Shown here one piece after another: positions 1 through 9,655 of a DNA stretch of 64,000 nucleotides; position 1 is the stretch's first letter, and every line of letters begins with the position of its first letter. The notes beneath the pieces are model-generated. The model did no database searches. It saw only the letters and a list, made by a program, of their open reading frames with translations, and was not told the DNA's origin. The stretch is from Bin87 sp965261925 (GTDB lineage Bacteria; Chloroflexota; Dehalococcoidia; Lucifugimonadales; UBA3495): assembly GCA_965261925.1 (NCBI GenBank), contig OZ253486.1:3844001-3908000 (forward strand), written 5' to 3'. Both the position numbers and the translations under genes were made by a program.

Positions 1-1054
1 CGTCGGCCACCTGCAGGCATTTCCCATACAGGACCAGCTTCCCAGCGAAAATCTCAGTGCCTTCCGCAGGCCTCACAATTCCATCCTGCTTGGGGAAGTA
101 GACCTCGACGTCCGGCAGGGTTTTCATCTTGTTGGCCCGCCACGCCGGCCCCGAACACTCCCCGCTGCCCCGATTGAAATAGCCTCCACCGCCGGCGATT
201 TCATTTCCTACCTCCGCGACGACGCGGCCCGCGCCGCTTCGAATTTGCACCACGCCCTGATGGACATGGGGCGTGAACCCAGCGGGCCAGATTATGGTGG
301 GCCAGCGCGGTCTGGTAGGGCTGTCCTTCAAGCAAAGGCAATGCCCGTCCAAAATGAGCTCTTCCACGCCAGCCGCACTCGCCAGCGCTCGGTGGCGTGA
401 GATCATGGTCCTTGACCGCAGAAACACGACGTCTGGATCTGACAAGCGCAGTTCGGTTACCTCGTTCTTCGGATCGAAGGCGCTCACCTCGTCGCCCGCC
501 AGGAAATAGGGGTCTGCGCAGTCCTTCGACAGTCCGGTTACCAACTCCCTCTCCGCAGCCTGCTCAAAGGTGAGGGCGGCGCGGCTGAGCCTGATGTGGT
601 CCCCCACGCGCGCAACGACCTGACCAAGTTCGTCCACTACTCGCACCGTCCCGGGCTCGGTCGCAAACGCGAACCCGTTTGGCCAGATGAGCAACCAGGA
701 ACCTGGATCATTGGCGTCTTGGCTCGGGGAAACTTCCGCCCGAAGACATCCTTCCCTCAGGACCAGTTGCGCGGCGAAGTACTCCCCACCGCTGTCCGTC
801 TCCAGTGGTGCGTCGTGACGCGGGAAAGCCACCGCAGAGGCCGGTTTGTCGTTTATTGGCAGAGTGTCGGAACTTGGGGATAGATTTGCGGTCGCCTGAT
901 CCGGTGCGCGGTCGTTGCCACATCCGGCCATCATACCTATCAGGATAATCACGGCAACCAGAATACAACCGCTTGGCCAGATACGGGCAGGCAGCCGGAA
1001 GGACCCCAAATGTTCTCCAATGTTGCACGGCGCCAAGCTTCTCATGCCATTCAT
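1..1054 (-). CDS. Repeat-containing lipoprotein, C-terminus beyond window edge
   Basis: An open frame of at least 351 codons reads leftward off the window. The N-terminus has a basic stretch, a hydrophobic core and a lipobox ending MMAGC, so the mature protein should be a membrane-anchored lipoprotein. The mature part repeats one module two and a half times: a strand like QLVLREGCLR, then a W/I-WP-x-GF segment (LLIWPNGF, TIIWPAGF), then a turn like GQVVARVGDHI or GRVVAEVGNEI. A third module begins (KLVLYGKCLQ) at the window edge. No known enzyme motif was seen. ATG at 1054 and ATG at 1045 are both possible starts. The same-strand neighbour downstream of position 1424 is also a lipoprotein. 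Function unknown. Confidence 0.75.
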   Translation of the reverse strand, partial: MNGMRSLAPCNIGEHLGSFRLPARIWPSGCILVAVIILIGMMAGCGNDRAPDQATANLSPSSDTLPINDKPASAVAFPRHDAPLETDSGGEYFAAQLVLREGCLRAEVSPSQDANDPGSWLLIWPNGFAFATEPGTVRVVDELGQVVARVGDHIRLSRAALTFEQAAERELVTGLSKDCADPYFLAGDEVSAFDPKNEVTELRLSDPDVVFLRSRTMISRHRALASAAGVEELILDGHCLCLKDSPTRPRWPTIIWPAGFTPHVHQGVVQIRSGAGRVVAEVGNEIAGGGGYFNRGSGECSGPAWRANKMKTLPDVEVYFPKQDGIVRPAEGTEIFAGKLVLYGKCLQVAD

Positions 1055-1423
1055 CTTACCAACCCTTCAGAGCAGAATTCTGCGACGGCACACGACGGGA
1101 GTAACGCAGTTGATTGATGAGCTTGTATGCGACAACCATGCCGTACTCGTGATGCGCGGGCGCGATTGTCCCACGCTCGCCAATGGCTGCGTCTCACGAC
1201 CGATGCGACTGGCCACACCAAAACGTGCGTGTCGTTGACGGGAAGGTAAGGGTGCGCGGCTCGTACGACTGCAGTCGGGCACGTCGACGGAAACGCCGCC
1301 GCCGCCGTTTTGCTGGGTGGCGTGATCTCCGGCGACACAGGAGTTGACCGTATCGTGGTACGGGGAAGATTTCAGCGAGCAGGTCATTTGGAGACGGCGC
1401 TGGTCAACGCCGCCCGCCTGGGA
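1055..1423. other. Intergenic stretch without a recognisable gene
   Basis: The gap separates two minus-strand lipoprotein genes. Open frames on both strands are arginine/serine-rich and look like chance frames. No element end or hairpin stood out. Confidence 0.5.
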
Positions 1424-2815
1424 TCATTTGTAGGGTATCGCTGCCTCGTCGACATATGCGTCAGTCCCGATCACTTCACCGGTACGTGCGTCCAACCCGA
1501 AAGTGATGTTGTCGTACGTCTCCCCGCCCGAACCGGGCAAGGTCAACTTCACGGCGCCTCGAAACGCCACGACCCACACCTCCTGGTCTGGGGCGCCAAT
1601 AAGCGGGCTCACTGGAGGGCAACACGGCCCCGTCTCATTGGACGAAGTGAACAGATACTGCTCCAGAGTCGTCAGCTCGGCGAACACGCTGGTCGGCTCA
1701 CCGACCAGACCGGCGATCCTGGCCTGGGCCAAACCCTTGGCCTTCGCCTCCTCAGCCGTCAGTAAGTCGCCCGGTCCCGGATTGGTTTGCAGCGCATCGG
1801 ACACGATGGTTGCCGCCTCGGGATCCGTCATGATGCCACGGGACAGCTCGCCAGTTTCCGGTCGGAACACCCGCACGACCGACGTCCCGTCAGCAAGCCG
1901 GATGCCGAGGAAGTAGCGTGGCCCGTCACGGTCGCGGCTACTGTGACTCACCGGCGCTTCGAGCACCATGTCGACGAAGCGCTCCACAGCCATTTTGTCA
2001 TCCATCGTGCCCAGGATGCTCATTTCGTTATCGTCATTGAGGATGTCGATGGCCGTAACCTTGCCCCGAATATCGAGCAGGTCCCCGCCGGTTCTGGCCA
2101 ACGGGTTGGTGTCGGCTTCATACAACGTCGGCCGGCCCTGCTCCAGCGTGGCTAACCGGAACTTCGGTGAGTAGCCCTTGACCTCATAGATCGGCGTTCC
2201 GGGATTCAGGAAGGTCGCGTCGCCGTCCTGGTAACGATACCCAGAGCCCACATACCCCTCGCCCCGGAAGGCAACCCGATAGAGCTCTGGGCCCAGGTGT
2301 TCCATCGTGAGATCGTCGATATCTGCGCGAGTGAATCTCCCGACCAGGTACCACCGTCTCACGTAATGAATGTCGTCGAATTGCACCATGGGAACCCAGG
2401 TGATGGTGTGCCCTTTGGGTCGCGCGTCCTCGCCGTTGGTGAGACCCTCGAGGATACGGGCCATGGCATCCCCATCGTTGAGGACCTCGTCCAAGCGACT
2501 GGGACCATCTGCCTGTCCATCGTGGCGATGCACCACCACGCCGTCGGCGTCCAGAATTGCTTGAGAGCCGGAGGGGACGTGCGTCACATAGGCAACTTTC
2601 TCCGACATCTCCGGCGTCAATCCTTCCACGAAGGCGACCACCACTCCGGATCCCAGGTCAAGCCTGTAGGATACGGAGGCAGTTTCCCGTATGCTCCAGC
2701 TGGGGGGTGACAGACCAGGTGATGCGGTAGGAGCGCCGTCGGATGGCATCCCAACGCAGGCGGTCAGCGCGAGGATTGCCACTCCAAGCGATAGGGCTTT
2801 CACAACCGATTTCAT
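1424..2815 (-). CDS. Putative secreted lipoprotein, unknown function
   Basis: The 463-residue product starts MKSVVKALSLGVAILALTAC, a signal peptide with lipobox LTAC. The ATG at 2815 is chosen over an upstream in-frame start because GAGG lies eight bases before it and the signal peptide begins there. The mature protein is mixed alpha/beta with conserved-looking segments such as EVWVVAFRGAVKLTLPG and FGLDARTGEVIGTDAYV near the C-terminus, reminiscent of PepSY-like or sortase-substrate-like surface domains, but no family can be named. A short frame just upstream ends in a TGA that overlaps this ATG (ATGA), hinting at coupled translation. Confidence 0.75.
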   Translation of the reverse strand: MKSVVKALSLGVAILALTACVGMPSDGAPTASPGLSPPSWSIRETASVSYRLDLGSGVVVAFVEGLTPEMSEKVAYVTHVPSGSQAILDADGVVVHRHDGQADGPSRLDEVLNDGDAMARILEGLTNGEDARPKGHTITWVPMVQFDDIHYVRRWYLVGRFTRADIDDLTMEHLGPELYRVAFRGEGYVGSGYRYQDGDATFLNPGTPIYEVKGYSPKFRLATLEQGRPTLYEADTNPLARTGGDLLDIRGKVTAIDILNDDNEMSILGTMDDKMAVERFVDMVLEAPVSHSSRDRDGPRYFLGIRLADGTSVVRVFRPETGELSRGIMTDPEAATIVSDALQTNPGPGDLLTAEEAKAKGLAQARIAGLVGEPTSVFAELTTLEQYLFTSSNETGPCCPPVSPLIGAPDQEVWVVAFRGAVKLTLPGSGGETYDNITFGLDARTGEVIGTDAYVDEAAIPYK

Positions 2816-3039
2816 GCCGTGAACCTCGTCGTAGGGGATGCAGATCTCCGTCGAACGATGACGGCGAACCAGGCCAGGGTCAACGCCGTCGCCCGTGTGG
2901 GCAGGCACACCGCCCCGACCGTGGACGGGCCCATATCATGGCGGTCAAATGCCACAACTCCAGCCGGCCGCGCCGCGATGGTCGGATCGAAGATCCAGGT
3001 GACTCCAACCCACACCGTCGGAAAGGCCGGGAAGCCCAA
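2812..3039 (-). CDS. Possible small membrane protein upstream of the lipoprotein gene (doubtful)
   Basis: A 75-codon frame from a TTG contains a hydrophobic stretch (ALTLAWFAVIV) followed by basic residues, and its stop codon overlaps the downstream lipoprotein start as ATGA. A different frame immediately upstream (towards 3116) also looks partly coding, so a longer gene may have been frameshifted near 3040. The overlap is the main reason to list it. It could equally be leader sequence. Confidence 0.25.
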   Translation of the reverse strand: MGFPAFPTVWVGVTWIFDPTIAARPAGVVAFDRHDMGPSTVGAVCLPTRATALTLAWFAVIVRRRSASPTTRFTA

Positions 3040-3297
3040 GGTCGCCTTGCCGGATCAGTGTTGTCCCACCGCAACCGTTCATCGGCGGCGCGGCCCTCAT
3101 AGCCGGTGATGGGCAACTCCGACGGAAAAGCAGTTTAGCAGTCATCCCCAGCCATGCACGACACGGCAACGGGCGTTGCTATGAATGTTTACATCATCCC
3201 GGGCACGATCAGACATCCCGGCGCAACATCGGCCGACACCGCGCGGCGGGCAACAGCGACGATGCTATAATCCGCCGCGCCCCGAGGTTCGCCTACC

Positions 3298-3485
3298 ATG
3301 CCTTTCATTCCTCTGCACGCAGGTCCGGCTTTCCTGGTCAAGATCTTCGCCCCTCGCTGGGTGAGCCTGCCGGTCTTCGGCGTTGCCAACGTGTTGATCG
3401 ACGCCGAAGTCCTCTACCATCGGTTCGCAGGAAATTCCCCAGACCACCGCCACCTGCACAGTTTTGTTGAGGCAATGCGCGAAAA
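3298..3485 (+). pseudogene. N-terminal fragment of a membrane-bound hydrolase-like (DUF4184/YdjM-like) protein, cut by IS21
   Basis: The frame starts MPFIPLHAGPAFLVKIFAPRW and runs to a histidine-bearing PDHRHLHSF segment, the pattern I associate with small integral-membrane proteins annotated as DUF4184 or YdjM-like metal-dependent hydrolases. It stops being gene-like at the left end of the IS21 element at 3486. The remainder is not on the far side of the element, where a different gene (PQQ propeller) begins, so flanking DNA was lost or rearranged. The last 25 bases before the element carry GTTTTGTTGAGGCAATGCGC, also seen at 26039, so the true gene break could lie at about 3460. Confidence 0.45.
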
Positions 3486-3493
3486 TGCGTCCA

Positions 3494-4290
3494 CTATTTT
3501 TGCCGGTTCACCTCCTCGGCCGCGGCAGTCTCGCCGCGTTGCTGTGCAGCATCGGTCCGGTAGCTGGGGACGTCAAACTCCAGGATGACGGAGTGGTGGA
3601 CGACCCGGTCGATAGCCGCGGCGGTGGCCATGGGGTTGGCGAAGATGCGTTCCCACTCGGAGAAGACCAGGTTGGACGTGATGCCCAGGGACCTGCGCTC
3701 GTAGCGTTCGGCGATGAGGGTGAAGAGGACCTCGGACTCCTCGGCCCCCTGGGGCAGGTAGCCGAGGTCGTCCAGGAGCAGGAAGTCGAAGTTGTCCAGC
3801 TTGCGCAGTTGTCTGGGCAGGTCGAAGTCGCGCTTGGCGGCCAGCAGGTCCTGCACCAGGCGGTAGGCTGGCGCGAAGAGGACGGAGTGGCCAGTTTCCA
3901 CCAGGCGGTGTCCCAGAGCGCAGAGCGCGTGGGTCTTGCCGGTGCCGGGCAAACCGAAGGCCAGCACGTTGACGCCGTGATCCACGAAACTGCCTTGGGC
4001 CAGGTGGTCCAGTTGCTGCCGTAGAGCGAGCGGCATCCGGTGATGCTCGAAGGTCTCCCAAGTCTTGCCCGAGGGGAGCCGGGACGCCTGACGCAGCCGG
4101 TTGATGCGCCGGTGGCGCGATCCTCGGCCTCCTGCTCCAGCACCTCCAGGAAGGTGGACAGGGCGTCGCCGTGGCCAGCCTCGGTGAAACGGGCCACCGA
4201 CTGGGTGCCCATGGTGGGCAGCTTGAATTCGCGACAGAGCAGGCCGATGCGCTCCTGCATGACCCTGGTGTCGGTGTCCATCATGCGCAC
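3494..4290 (-). pseudogene. istB: IstB-type transposition helper ATPase, frameshifted
   Basis: IstB is the AAA+ ATPase that assists the IstA transposase in target selection. The N-terminal part reads from ATG 4290 (QERIGLLCREFKLPTMG), and the rest is in another frame with Walker A GLPGTGKTHAL and Walker B FLLLDDLGYLP. The switch occurs near 4118, where one C appears missing after GCCACC; restoring it gives a continuous protein through RRINRLRQASRLPSG. The start overlaps the end of istA, as usual in IS21. The short C-terminal tail overlaps the inverted repeat. Confidence 0.85.
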
Positions 4291-5783
4291 ACCCCCGCCG
4301 TAGCCAGGCTGACGGTGAGCAGGCGGTCGTAGATCTTCAGGTCCGGCTTTCCGGACAGGACCAGCGCCGGAGCCTGGGGCGGTTTGGGCTCGGCCAGTTC
4401 CCGCACCTCGCCGTAGTCAAAGGGCTGACCGGCCTCCAGCAGCAGCGACAGGGCGCTGTCCACATTGGCCTCCATGGTCTGCGCCGCCAGGTGCAGGATG
4501 CGCACGTACTCCACGTCGGCGCGCTCACCACGCCACTGCTTGAGCGCGTCGTAGGTGAGCCGGAAGTGCAGGGTGGGAAACAGCTGCTCCCGGAACCGGT
4601 ACCGGGCAAAAGCGCCCGGCTTGCGCACCAGGGAATTGATGACGTGGCGGTAGTTGACGTTTACTTCCCCATCACCGCGCACCCGTGCCATGCGCTCTAC
4701 AAAGTGGCCCTTGTAGTACACTTCCAGGTGATCGGAATAGAGGCGGATCTGTACCACCTTGCCAATGAGCCGGGACGGGACGCTGTAGCTGCGTCCCGCC
4801 ACCTGGATCGTACTCTACCGGCGCACCTTGGACTGGTAGTTGGCGTATTCCGGCATGGGAGCTGGCGGTAGGGGCCTCAGACAAGCCATTTCCTGCTCCA
4901 GCTTCCCCTTCACCAGGCGATTGCGCTTCTCCACCATCTCCCGTACGAAACCGGCATAGTCATCGGCGGTGTGGAAATCGCGACTGCCGCGGAGGATGAG
5001 GGCCTGGTCCACGGCATCCTTCAAACGGTAGTGGGCGTGCTCGGCGACGCCGTTTTCATGGCTCTTGCCAGGATTGATGCGGGTGGAGCGGACACCGTAG
5101 TGATCCAGCAGCGCGGCGTAATTGGCGTTAAGTGCCCGGCCGCGGCTGCGTTTCATCTCGTGGGTGGCAGCGGAGGTATTGTCGGAACGCACCACCTCCG
5201 GTACGCCGCCCAGGGCCCAGAGTGCATTCTGCATTCCCTGCTTGAGGGCCAGGAAGGTCTCGCCGGCGGTGACCTCGGCGTAGCGCCAGCCCGAGTGGCT
5301 GAGGATCAGCTGGAACAGCAGGTGAGGATAGGGCTGTCCGGCGACGGTCACCCCCAGGGCGCTGCCGTGGGTGAAGTCGAACTGGGCTTCCCGTCCCGGT
5401 GGATGCTCCTGGGGGAAGTACACCTCCTGGTCCGGACCATTCAGCGCCCGCCAGTCCTGTAATCGTCGTTGCAGGGTCCGGAGCTGGGAGGCGCTGAACC
5501 GACCGGGATGCTGCTCCTCCAACCACTCGATAATCGTCGTTGCCTTCAGCTTGCCCTTGAGGTCGTCTCGCAGCAGGGGCTCAATCTCCTCCTCCCACAC
5601 CCCGTCGAAGGGATCGGGCCGGGTCCGCCACCAGCGCTCCTCCTTCGTCTCCGACGGCAACAGGCCGTCTTGCCACTTGCGCGCCAACCGCACGCACATC
5701 CCGGCCATCGCGGCCGCCGTCTCCTGGGTTTTTCCTTCCATAAGTTTCTGCCTCAGTAGTCTGACTTGTCGGTCTTTGATCAA
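4281..5783 (-). pseudogene. istA: IstA-type DDE transposase with an internal stop codon
   Basis: The protein has an N-terminal helix-turn-helix region (RQVRLLRQKLMEGKTQETAAAM) and an rve/DDE core (REAQFDFTHGSALGV, VVRSDNTSAA, HENGVAEHAHYRLKDA). A TAG at 4815-4817 follows SKVRR, and the frame then continues STIQVAGRSYSVPSRLIGK to the natural stop, so one base change probably created the stop. TTG at 5783 is preferred as the start: GGAGG lies nine bases upstream and the protein then begins with the usual IKDRQVRLL. Confidence 0.85.
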
Positions 5784-5844
5784 AATCCGGCACCTCCGTG
5801 CCGGACGATTTACACCATCCCAACCGGCAAGAATAGTCAGCGCA

Positions 5845-6369
5845 AGAGGCATTCCTTATTGTCGTCTATCAGCTACCGGAAAGCTGGGGTGGCGCCGCGA
5901 GGTTCCAGGTGTGGCTTCCGCGCCGCCTCTGGTCGTAGATGGCGTGGTATACGTCAGCGGCGAGTTTTGGGACGAGCACACCCCCAGGGCAGGGGTCGTG
6001 TTTGCCCTCGATGCCTCCAGTGGGGACGAGCTGTGGAGGTACGACATCCCCCGCGGATCGTGGAACGAATTGTGGGCCGACCCGGTTCTGGCCAATGGTA
6101 TGGTGTACGTCGGCTCTTTCAACGGCCGAATGCATGCCCTTGATGCCCTCACCGGGGAACTGCGTTGGAGCTACATGACAGGTGACGTGATCCGCTGGCC
6201 GGCGGTCGTGGTCCAGGACACGGTGTACTTCGGCTCGAAGGATCACTACGTCTACGCCCTGGATGCATTCACGGGCGCCCTGCACTGGCGTTACGAGACC
6301 GCGGGGGAGTTGTGGGTCGGGCCAGTCGTTGCGGACGGCTTGGTGTACCAGGGTCCCGGCGACCCACAC
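5845..6369 (+). pseudogene. PQQ-type beta-propeller repeat protein, 5' end lost to IS21
   Basis: From the right end of IS21 a frame reads SATGKLGWRREV and then three full propeller blades, each of the form PVLANGMVYVGS plus MHALDALTGELRW, followed by the start of a fourth (GPVVADGLVYQGPGD). Such proteins bind PQQ or act as periplasmic scaffolds. The N-terminus is missing. After position 6365 blade similarity ends and a different frame takes over, so the C-terminus has also been lost. Confidence 0.75.
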
Positions 6370-6550
6370 CTCCACATATTTGAGCCAAGCCATCGCCCTT
6401 ATGCAAACCCGAGCCTTGGTCACCGAGACCGGATCCACCGCCAATGGGACGGCAACGTAATCCTACGAGGACAGCGTCGCCCAGCTGCTCAGCGACCCAG
6501 CACAGGCCAAGCTCGCTGAACGGCAGATGACGAACACCGTGACACTCTAG
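6368..6550 (+). pseudogene. C-terminal remnant of an unidentified gene
   Basis: A frame different from the propeller reads AIALMQTRALVTETGSTANG, meets a TAA near 6460, and continues in the same frame as SYEDSVAQLLSDPAQAKLAE through RQMTNTVTL to a stop. The composition is protein-like on both sides of the TAA, so this looks like the tail of another gene carrying a nonsense mutation, fused to the propeller by rearrangement. Family not recognised. Confidence 0.4.
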
Positions 6551-6726
6551 CGACCTTCGATGTTCGGCATGAGGTCCGGAAACTGCTCCCGCTATCGTTG
6601 TACCTGGATCTACAACTCCAGCCGGCCACCCATTCCCAGAAACATCGAATGGCTCAGCATACACAACACAAGCCATGCGCTTATTCTCCATAGCCAATGC
6701 GACTGGTAAAATAGGAGCGAGGAAAA

Positions 6727-7272
6727 ATGCTTAACAGACTTCGATCTGCCATAGGCGGTGGCAAAAGTTTGCTCTTCTTAGCAGTAGCCGGGCTGCTGCT
6801 TGGCAGCAGTTTGGGGGTCGCCTACGGCATGGGCGCGTATCCCTCCAGCACCTCGTGGAGTGAGGGAATATTGACCATGACCTCGGATGAAGCAGCGGAC
6901 CTGAAGGACGCTTTCGACGAACAGCAAGCAACTTGGGGCTACGTCAGCCAGTACGGACGGACCGGAAGAATCACCTCGTTTAACACGGACACCGACACCT
7001 TCAGTGTTCAAACGCCTAAAGGTGTCCTGACAGTTACGGTAGGAGATAATACCCACGTGTACCGAGCTGAAGACTCCTCCACCGAGGACGTGGAAGACCT
7101 CACTTTCAACGACCTAGCCGTTGGAACCTTGATTATCGTGGACGGCGAGACCGGTACCCAAAAAGGCGCCACCGCTGCCAAGATTGAAGTGATCAAGGAA
7201 GGCGACAAAGGATATAACATCAGGCCCGCTGATGGGGATGAAGGACCCCGGCTGGTACCCTTGTTCCCCTAG
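6727..7272 (+). CDS. Secreted protein with a DUF5666-like domain
   Basis: The 181-residue product has a signal peptide or N-terminal membrane anchor (SLLFLAVAGLLLGSSLGVAYG). After it comes an acidic helical segment, then a small beta domain RTGRITSFNTDTDTFSVQTP, LTVTVGDNTHVYR, DLAVGTLIIVDGE. That pattern (G.I......TFTV.T..G....V...T, followed by a VGD/V.G module) is typical of DUF5666-type OB-like domains in exported proteins. GAGGA lies just upstream of the ATG. The gene stands alone, between pseudogenes on the left and a truncated IS1380 on the right. Confidence 0.75.
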   Translation: MLNRLRSAIGGGKSLLFLAVAGLLLGSSLGVAYGMGAYPSSTSWSEGILTMTSDEAADLKDAFDEQQATWGYVSQYGRTGRITSFNTDTDTFSVQTPKGVLTVTVGDNTHVYRAEDSSTEDVEDLTFNDLAVGTLIIVDGETGTQKGATAAKIEVIKEGDKGYNIRPADGDEGPRLVPLFP

Positions 7273-7392
7273 TATTACAACGACGCATTTGGGATGCGAC
7301 GCTTGCCGCTGGCCCATTTCCTCCGTAATGTACATCGGACAACTACCCATCAGTCCTTGCGCAACGAAGCTTTCCCGAAACGGCGCGTTAAA

Positions 7393-8060
7393 CCCCAATC
7401 CACCGAAGAGGTGATTGTCGCGGGGTGCTGAAGGGGTAAGAAAGTGCTCCTTTGCTTCGGGGATAATGGTTTGTGAGACAGCAAACCGACCCGAAACAAG
7501 GAGCACCCAACGGATGCTGCCACCTGAGCGTCCTGACCAGGTCACCGTCGCCTTTGATGACCACCGCCTGGTGGCCAATGCCGGGCTGATCCTTCCGGTC
7601 ACTTTGGCGCAGCACTTGGGTTTGCGTGAACTCGTCGACAACCACGTTGACCTGGGAGATGCGCCGGGTCGGGCGAATGCAGGAGACAAGCTGCTGACCC
7701 TGGTGGCGTCGGCATTGGCCGGTGGCGACTGCATTGACGACGCTGATGCGCTGCGCGCTGGCGGGACCGAGCAGGCGCTGGGCTGCGTGGTCAAGGCGCC
7801 ATCCACGCTGGGGACCTTCCTGAGAAGCTTCCGGTGGGGCCATGTCCGCCAGCTGGATCGGGCGAGCCGAGAGGCGCTGGCCCGAGGCTGGGCCGCTGGC
7901 GCCAGGCCTGGCGATGATCCGTTGACCATCGACTTGGACTCCACCATCTGCGAGACTTACGGTCTTGCCAAAGAGGGCGCGCAGCGCCACAACTGTGCCG
8001 GCAAGCGCGGCTATCATCCGCTCCTCCGCTCGTCGCCATCGCCGCAGGCACCGGTGGCCC
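7393..8060 (+). mobile_element. IS1380-family element A, right half deleted
   Basis: The left end starts with CCCCAATCCACCGAA, matching the ends of the intact copies further right. The transposase region ends abruptly near 8055, and no right-hand repeat follows. It is the only copy with its transposase on the plus strand. Confidence 0.8.
7514..8060 (+). pseudogene. IS1380-type transposase, N-terminal third to half only
   Basis: Starts MLPPERPDQ after AAGGAG. It matches the intact copies through LDSTICETYGLAKEG and GKRGYHPLL. A short local duplication (CCGCTC/CTCCGCTC, about 8025) then shifts the frame to LVAIAAGTG, after which the similarity ends. The catalytic C-terminal half is missing, so it cannot be active. 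This start supports choosing the MLP start in the other copies. Confidence 0.85.
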
Positions 8061-8192
8061 GACGGACGGATTGGCCATTTACCACATCGGCGCGCAGTAG
8101 CAGAACGGGAAACGGCGGGCGGAGCCACATTGTAGTGCCAAGCCGTTTTCAAGGTTAATTCTCATTGCCCATAGTCATTGGAGGGAAGCAGA

Positions 8193-9395
8193 ATGTCAAC
8201 CGAATCAGGACCACCGCACGATGCTCGAGAACTGCGCACACGGCTGGTCGAAGATCTGATCAGCAAGGGCGCAATCACGAGCCAGGCAGTACGACGGGCT
8301 TTCGAAGAGGTACCCCGACATCTGTTTGTGTCAGGGGCCGATATCATCACCGCTTATTCCGACGAGCCCATCTTTACACGCTGGGAAGAGGGAGTACCAA
8401 TCAGTTCCTCAAGCCAGCCCAAGATGATGGCCCTCATGGTGGAGCAGTTGGACGTTGAGCCCGGCTCACGGGTGCTGGAAATCGGCGCCGGCACCGGCTA
8501 CAACGCAGCCATCCTGGCCCATGTCGCCGGTGCCAATGGCTCCATCATCACCATGGATATCGACCAGGACATTGTCGATGAGGCGCTTGAGAACGTTTCA
8601 AGGACCGGATACGACCGTGTCAGGATCGTACGGGGCGACGGATACGAAGGCTTCCCTGAAGTCCAGCCGTACGACCGCATCATCGCCACCGTGGGGGCCT
8701 ACGACGTTTCACCTCACTGGGTCGACCAACTCAGGGAGGGAGGGGTGATAGTCGTCCCGCTGTGGTTCAGGGGGTTTTGCCTGAGCGTTGCCCTGGAGAA
8801 GCTGGGCAGCGAACTCAAGGGATTGTCCGTAACGCCCTGCCTGTTCATACCGCTCCGCGGGACGGGTCAACCAACCGAGGGGTTTTTCCCGGTCGGCGAC
8901 CCTCTGGACGAGGATCTCAACATGTCCATCGGATTGGATCAGGACGACCCTGCTTTTCGCCAGGACCTGAGGCGCCTTTTCAGCCAGGATGTCACGCTGC
9001 GCGATGCAGGGCGTTCCCTCGATGGTCAGTTTCATCACCAGGATATCTCCTCGGGCCTGGTTATGTTCCTGACTGTGGACCCAAGAGTCTTCATCGTGTA
9101 TTCGGCATCTGAGGACTGCACCGTTAGGGGATTCGGCTACGGGCTGATTGACTTGGACAGCAACAGCGCCGCCGTGATATCGGAGTCGAATCCCGAACAG
9201 GTAGCGGTTTACGGCAACGACGGAGCTTACCATCAACTCATTGACCTGTTCGACCGGTGGGACCAGTCGGCACGTCCTCCAATCACCAGTCTCCATGTCC
9301 GTGCGCTGTTCGAGACGCCGCAGTCCATTCCTGAGGGATATTGGATCGTCAGCAAGCGGTCGGCCTACACTTGGGCCCTGTCATGGAGAACCTGA
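8193..9395 (+). CDS. Protein-L-isoaspartate O-methyltransferase-family protein with C-terminal extension
   Basis: Residues 1-210 are a PCMT-type SAM-dependent methyltransferase: an ISSSSQP segment at about 70-76, where PCMTs have their substrate-site TISQP motif, and the SAM-binding motif VLEIGAGTGYN at 94-104, then GDGYEG and PYDRIIATVG. Classical PCMT is about 210 residues. This one has a further 190 with no repair-enzyme counterpart, resembling the layout of methyltransferases annotated as the FxLD type in lanthipeptide clusters. No lantibiotic synthetase is nearby. ATG 8193 is chosen for its GGAGGG site seven bases upstream. The 3' end overlaps the next gene by 13 bases. Confidence 0.85.
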   Translation: MSTESGPPHDARELRTRLVEDLISKGAITSQAVRRAFEEVPRHLFVSGADIITAYSDEPIFTRWEEGVPISSSSQPKMMALMVEQLDVEPGSRVLEIGAGTGYNAAILAHVAGANGSIITMDIDQDIVDEALENVSRTGYDRVRIVRGDGYEGFPEVQPYDRIIATVGAYDVSPHWVDQLREGGVIVVPLWFRGFCLSVALEKLGSELKGLSVTPCLFIPLRGTGQPTEGFFPVGDPLDEDLNMSIGLDQDDPAFRQDLRRLFSQDVTLRDAGRSLDGQFHHQDISSGLVMFLTVDPRVFIVYSASEDCTVRGFGYGLIDLDSNSAAVISESNPEQVAVYGNDGAYHQLIDLFDRWDQSARPPITSLHVRALFETPQSIPEGYWIVSKRSAYTWALSWRT

Positions 9396-9655
9396 ACGCT
9401 TTCGGCGTGTGGGGTGTTCCGATGGCGATTGTCTGCGGCGCAGGCATCGTCGGCCACTGCAGCCGTATCCGCTTGGCTGGCGGGCTGCTGGCGGCGCCGT
9501 TGGCCAAGTTGTTCGCGTACGGTGTTTTTCTCCCAGAGCGGGAGTACCGTGTCACCACCTTCGTGACACTGGGCGTTCTCATGCTGAGCGCTGGCTTGGT
9601 GTACCAGCGGTGCAGTCAATCAATCGGAGGGTTCCCGTTTGGGCAACGGATCTGA
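9383..9655 (+). pseudogene. C-terminal remnant of a DUF2339 membrane protein
   Basis: The 90 residues contain AGGLLAAPLAKLFAYGVFLP, then EYRVTTFVTLGVLMLSAGLV and YQR, which is how DUF2339 polytopic membrane proteins end (KLFLYDL...YR..SFL.LG...L...YLYQR). Full DUF2339 proteins are many hundreds of residues long, so only the last two helices remain. DUF2339 genes commonly precede DUF3999 genes, which is the case here. The remnant starts inside the 3' end of the methyltransferase gene, so a deletion probably joined the two. It may still be translated from ATG 9383. Confidence 0.6.

Larger units (their letters stand above)
3486..5844 (-). mobile_element. IS21-family element, first copy, inactivated
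   Basis: The ends are imperfect inverted repeats of 21 bp (3486-3506 and 5824-5844, 17 of 21 matching; both begin TGCG and end TTGCCGG). Inside are istA and istB on the minus strand in the usual order. Both genes are broken: a stop codon in istA and a one-base deletion in istB. No target duplication is visible at the two ends, and the flanks belong to two different genes, consistent with deletion next to the element. Confidence 0.85.

Noticed and set aside
3189..3459. Minus-strand frames opposite the truncated membrane-protein gene
   Set aside because: They lack any signal or family trait, while the plus strand carries a recognisable N-terminus.
8178..8192. An upstream in-frame TTG start for the methyltransferase gene
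   Set aside because: It overlaps the GGAGGG ribosome site that is ideally placed for the ATG at 8193.
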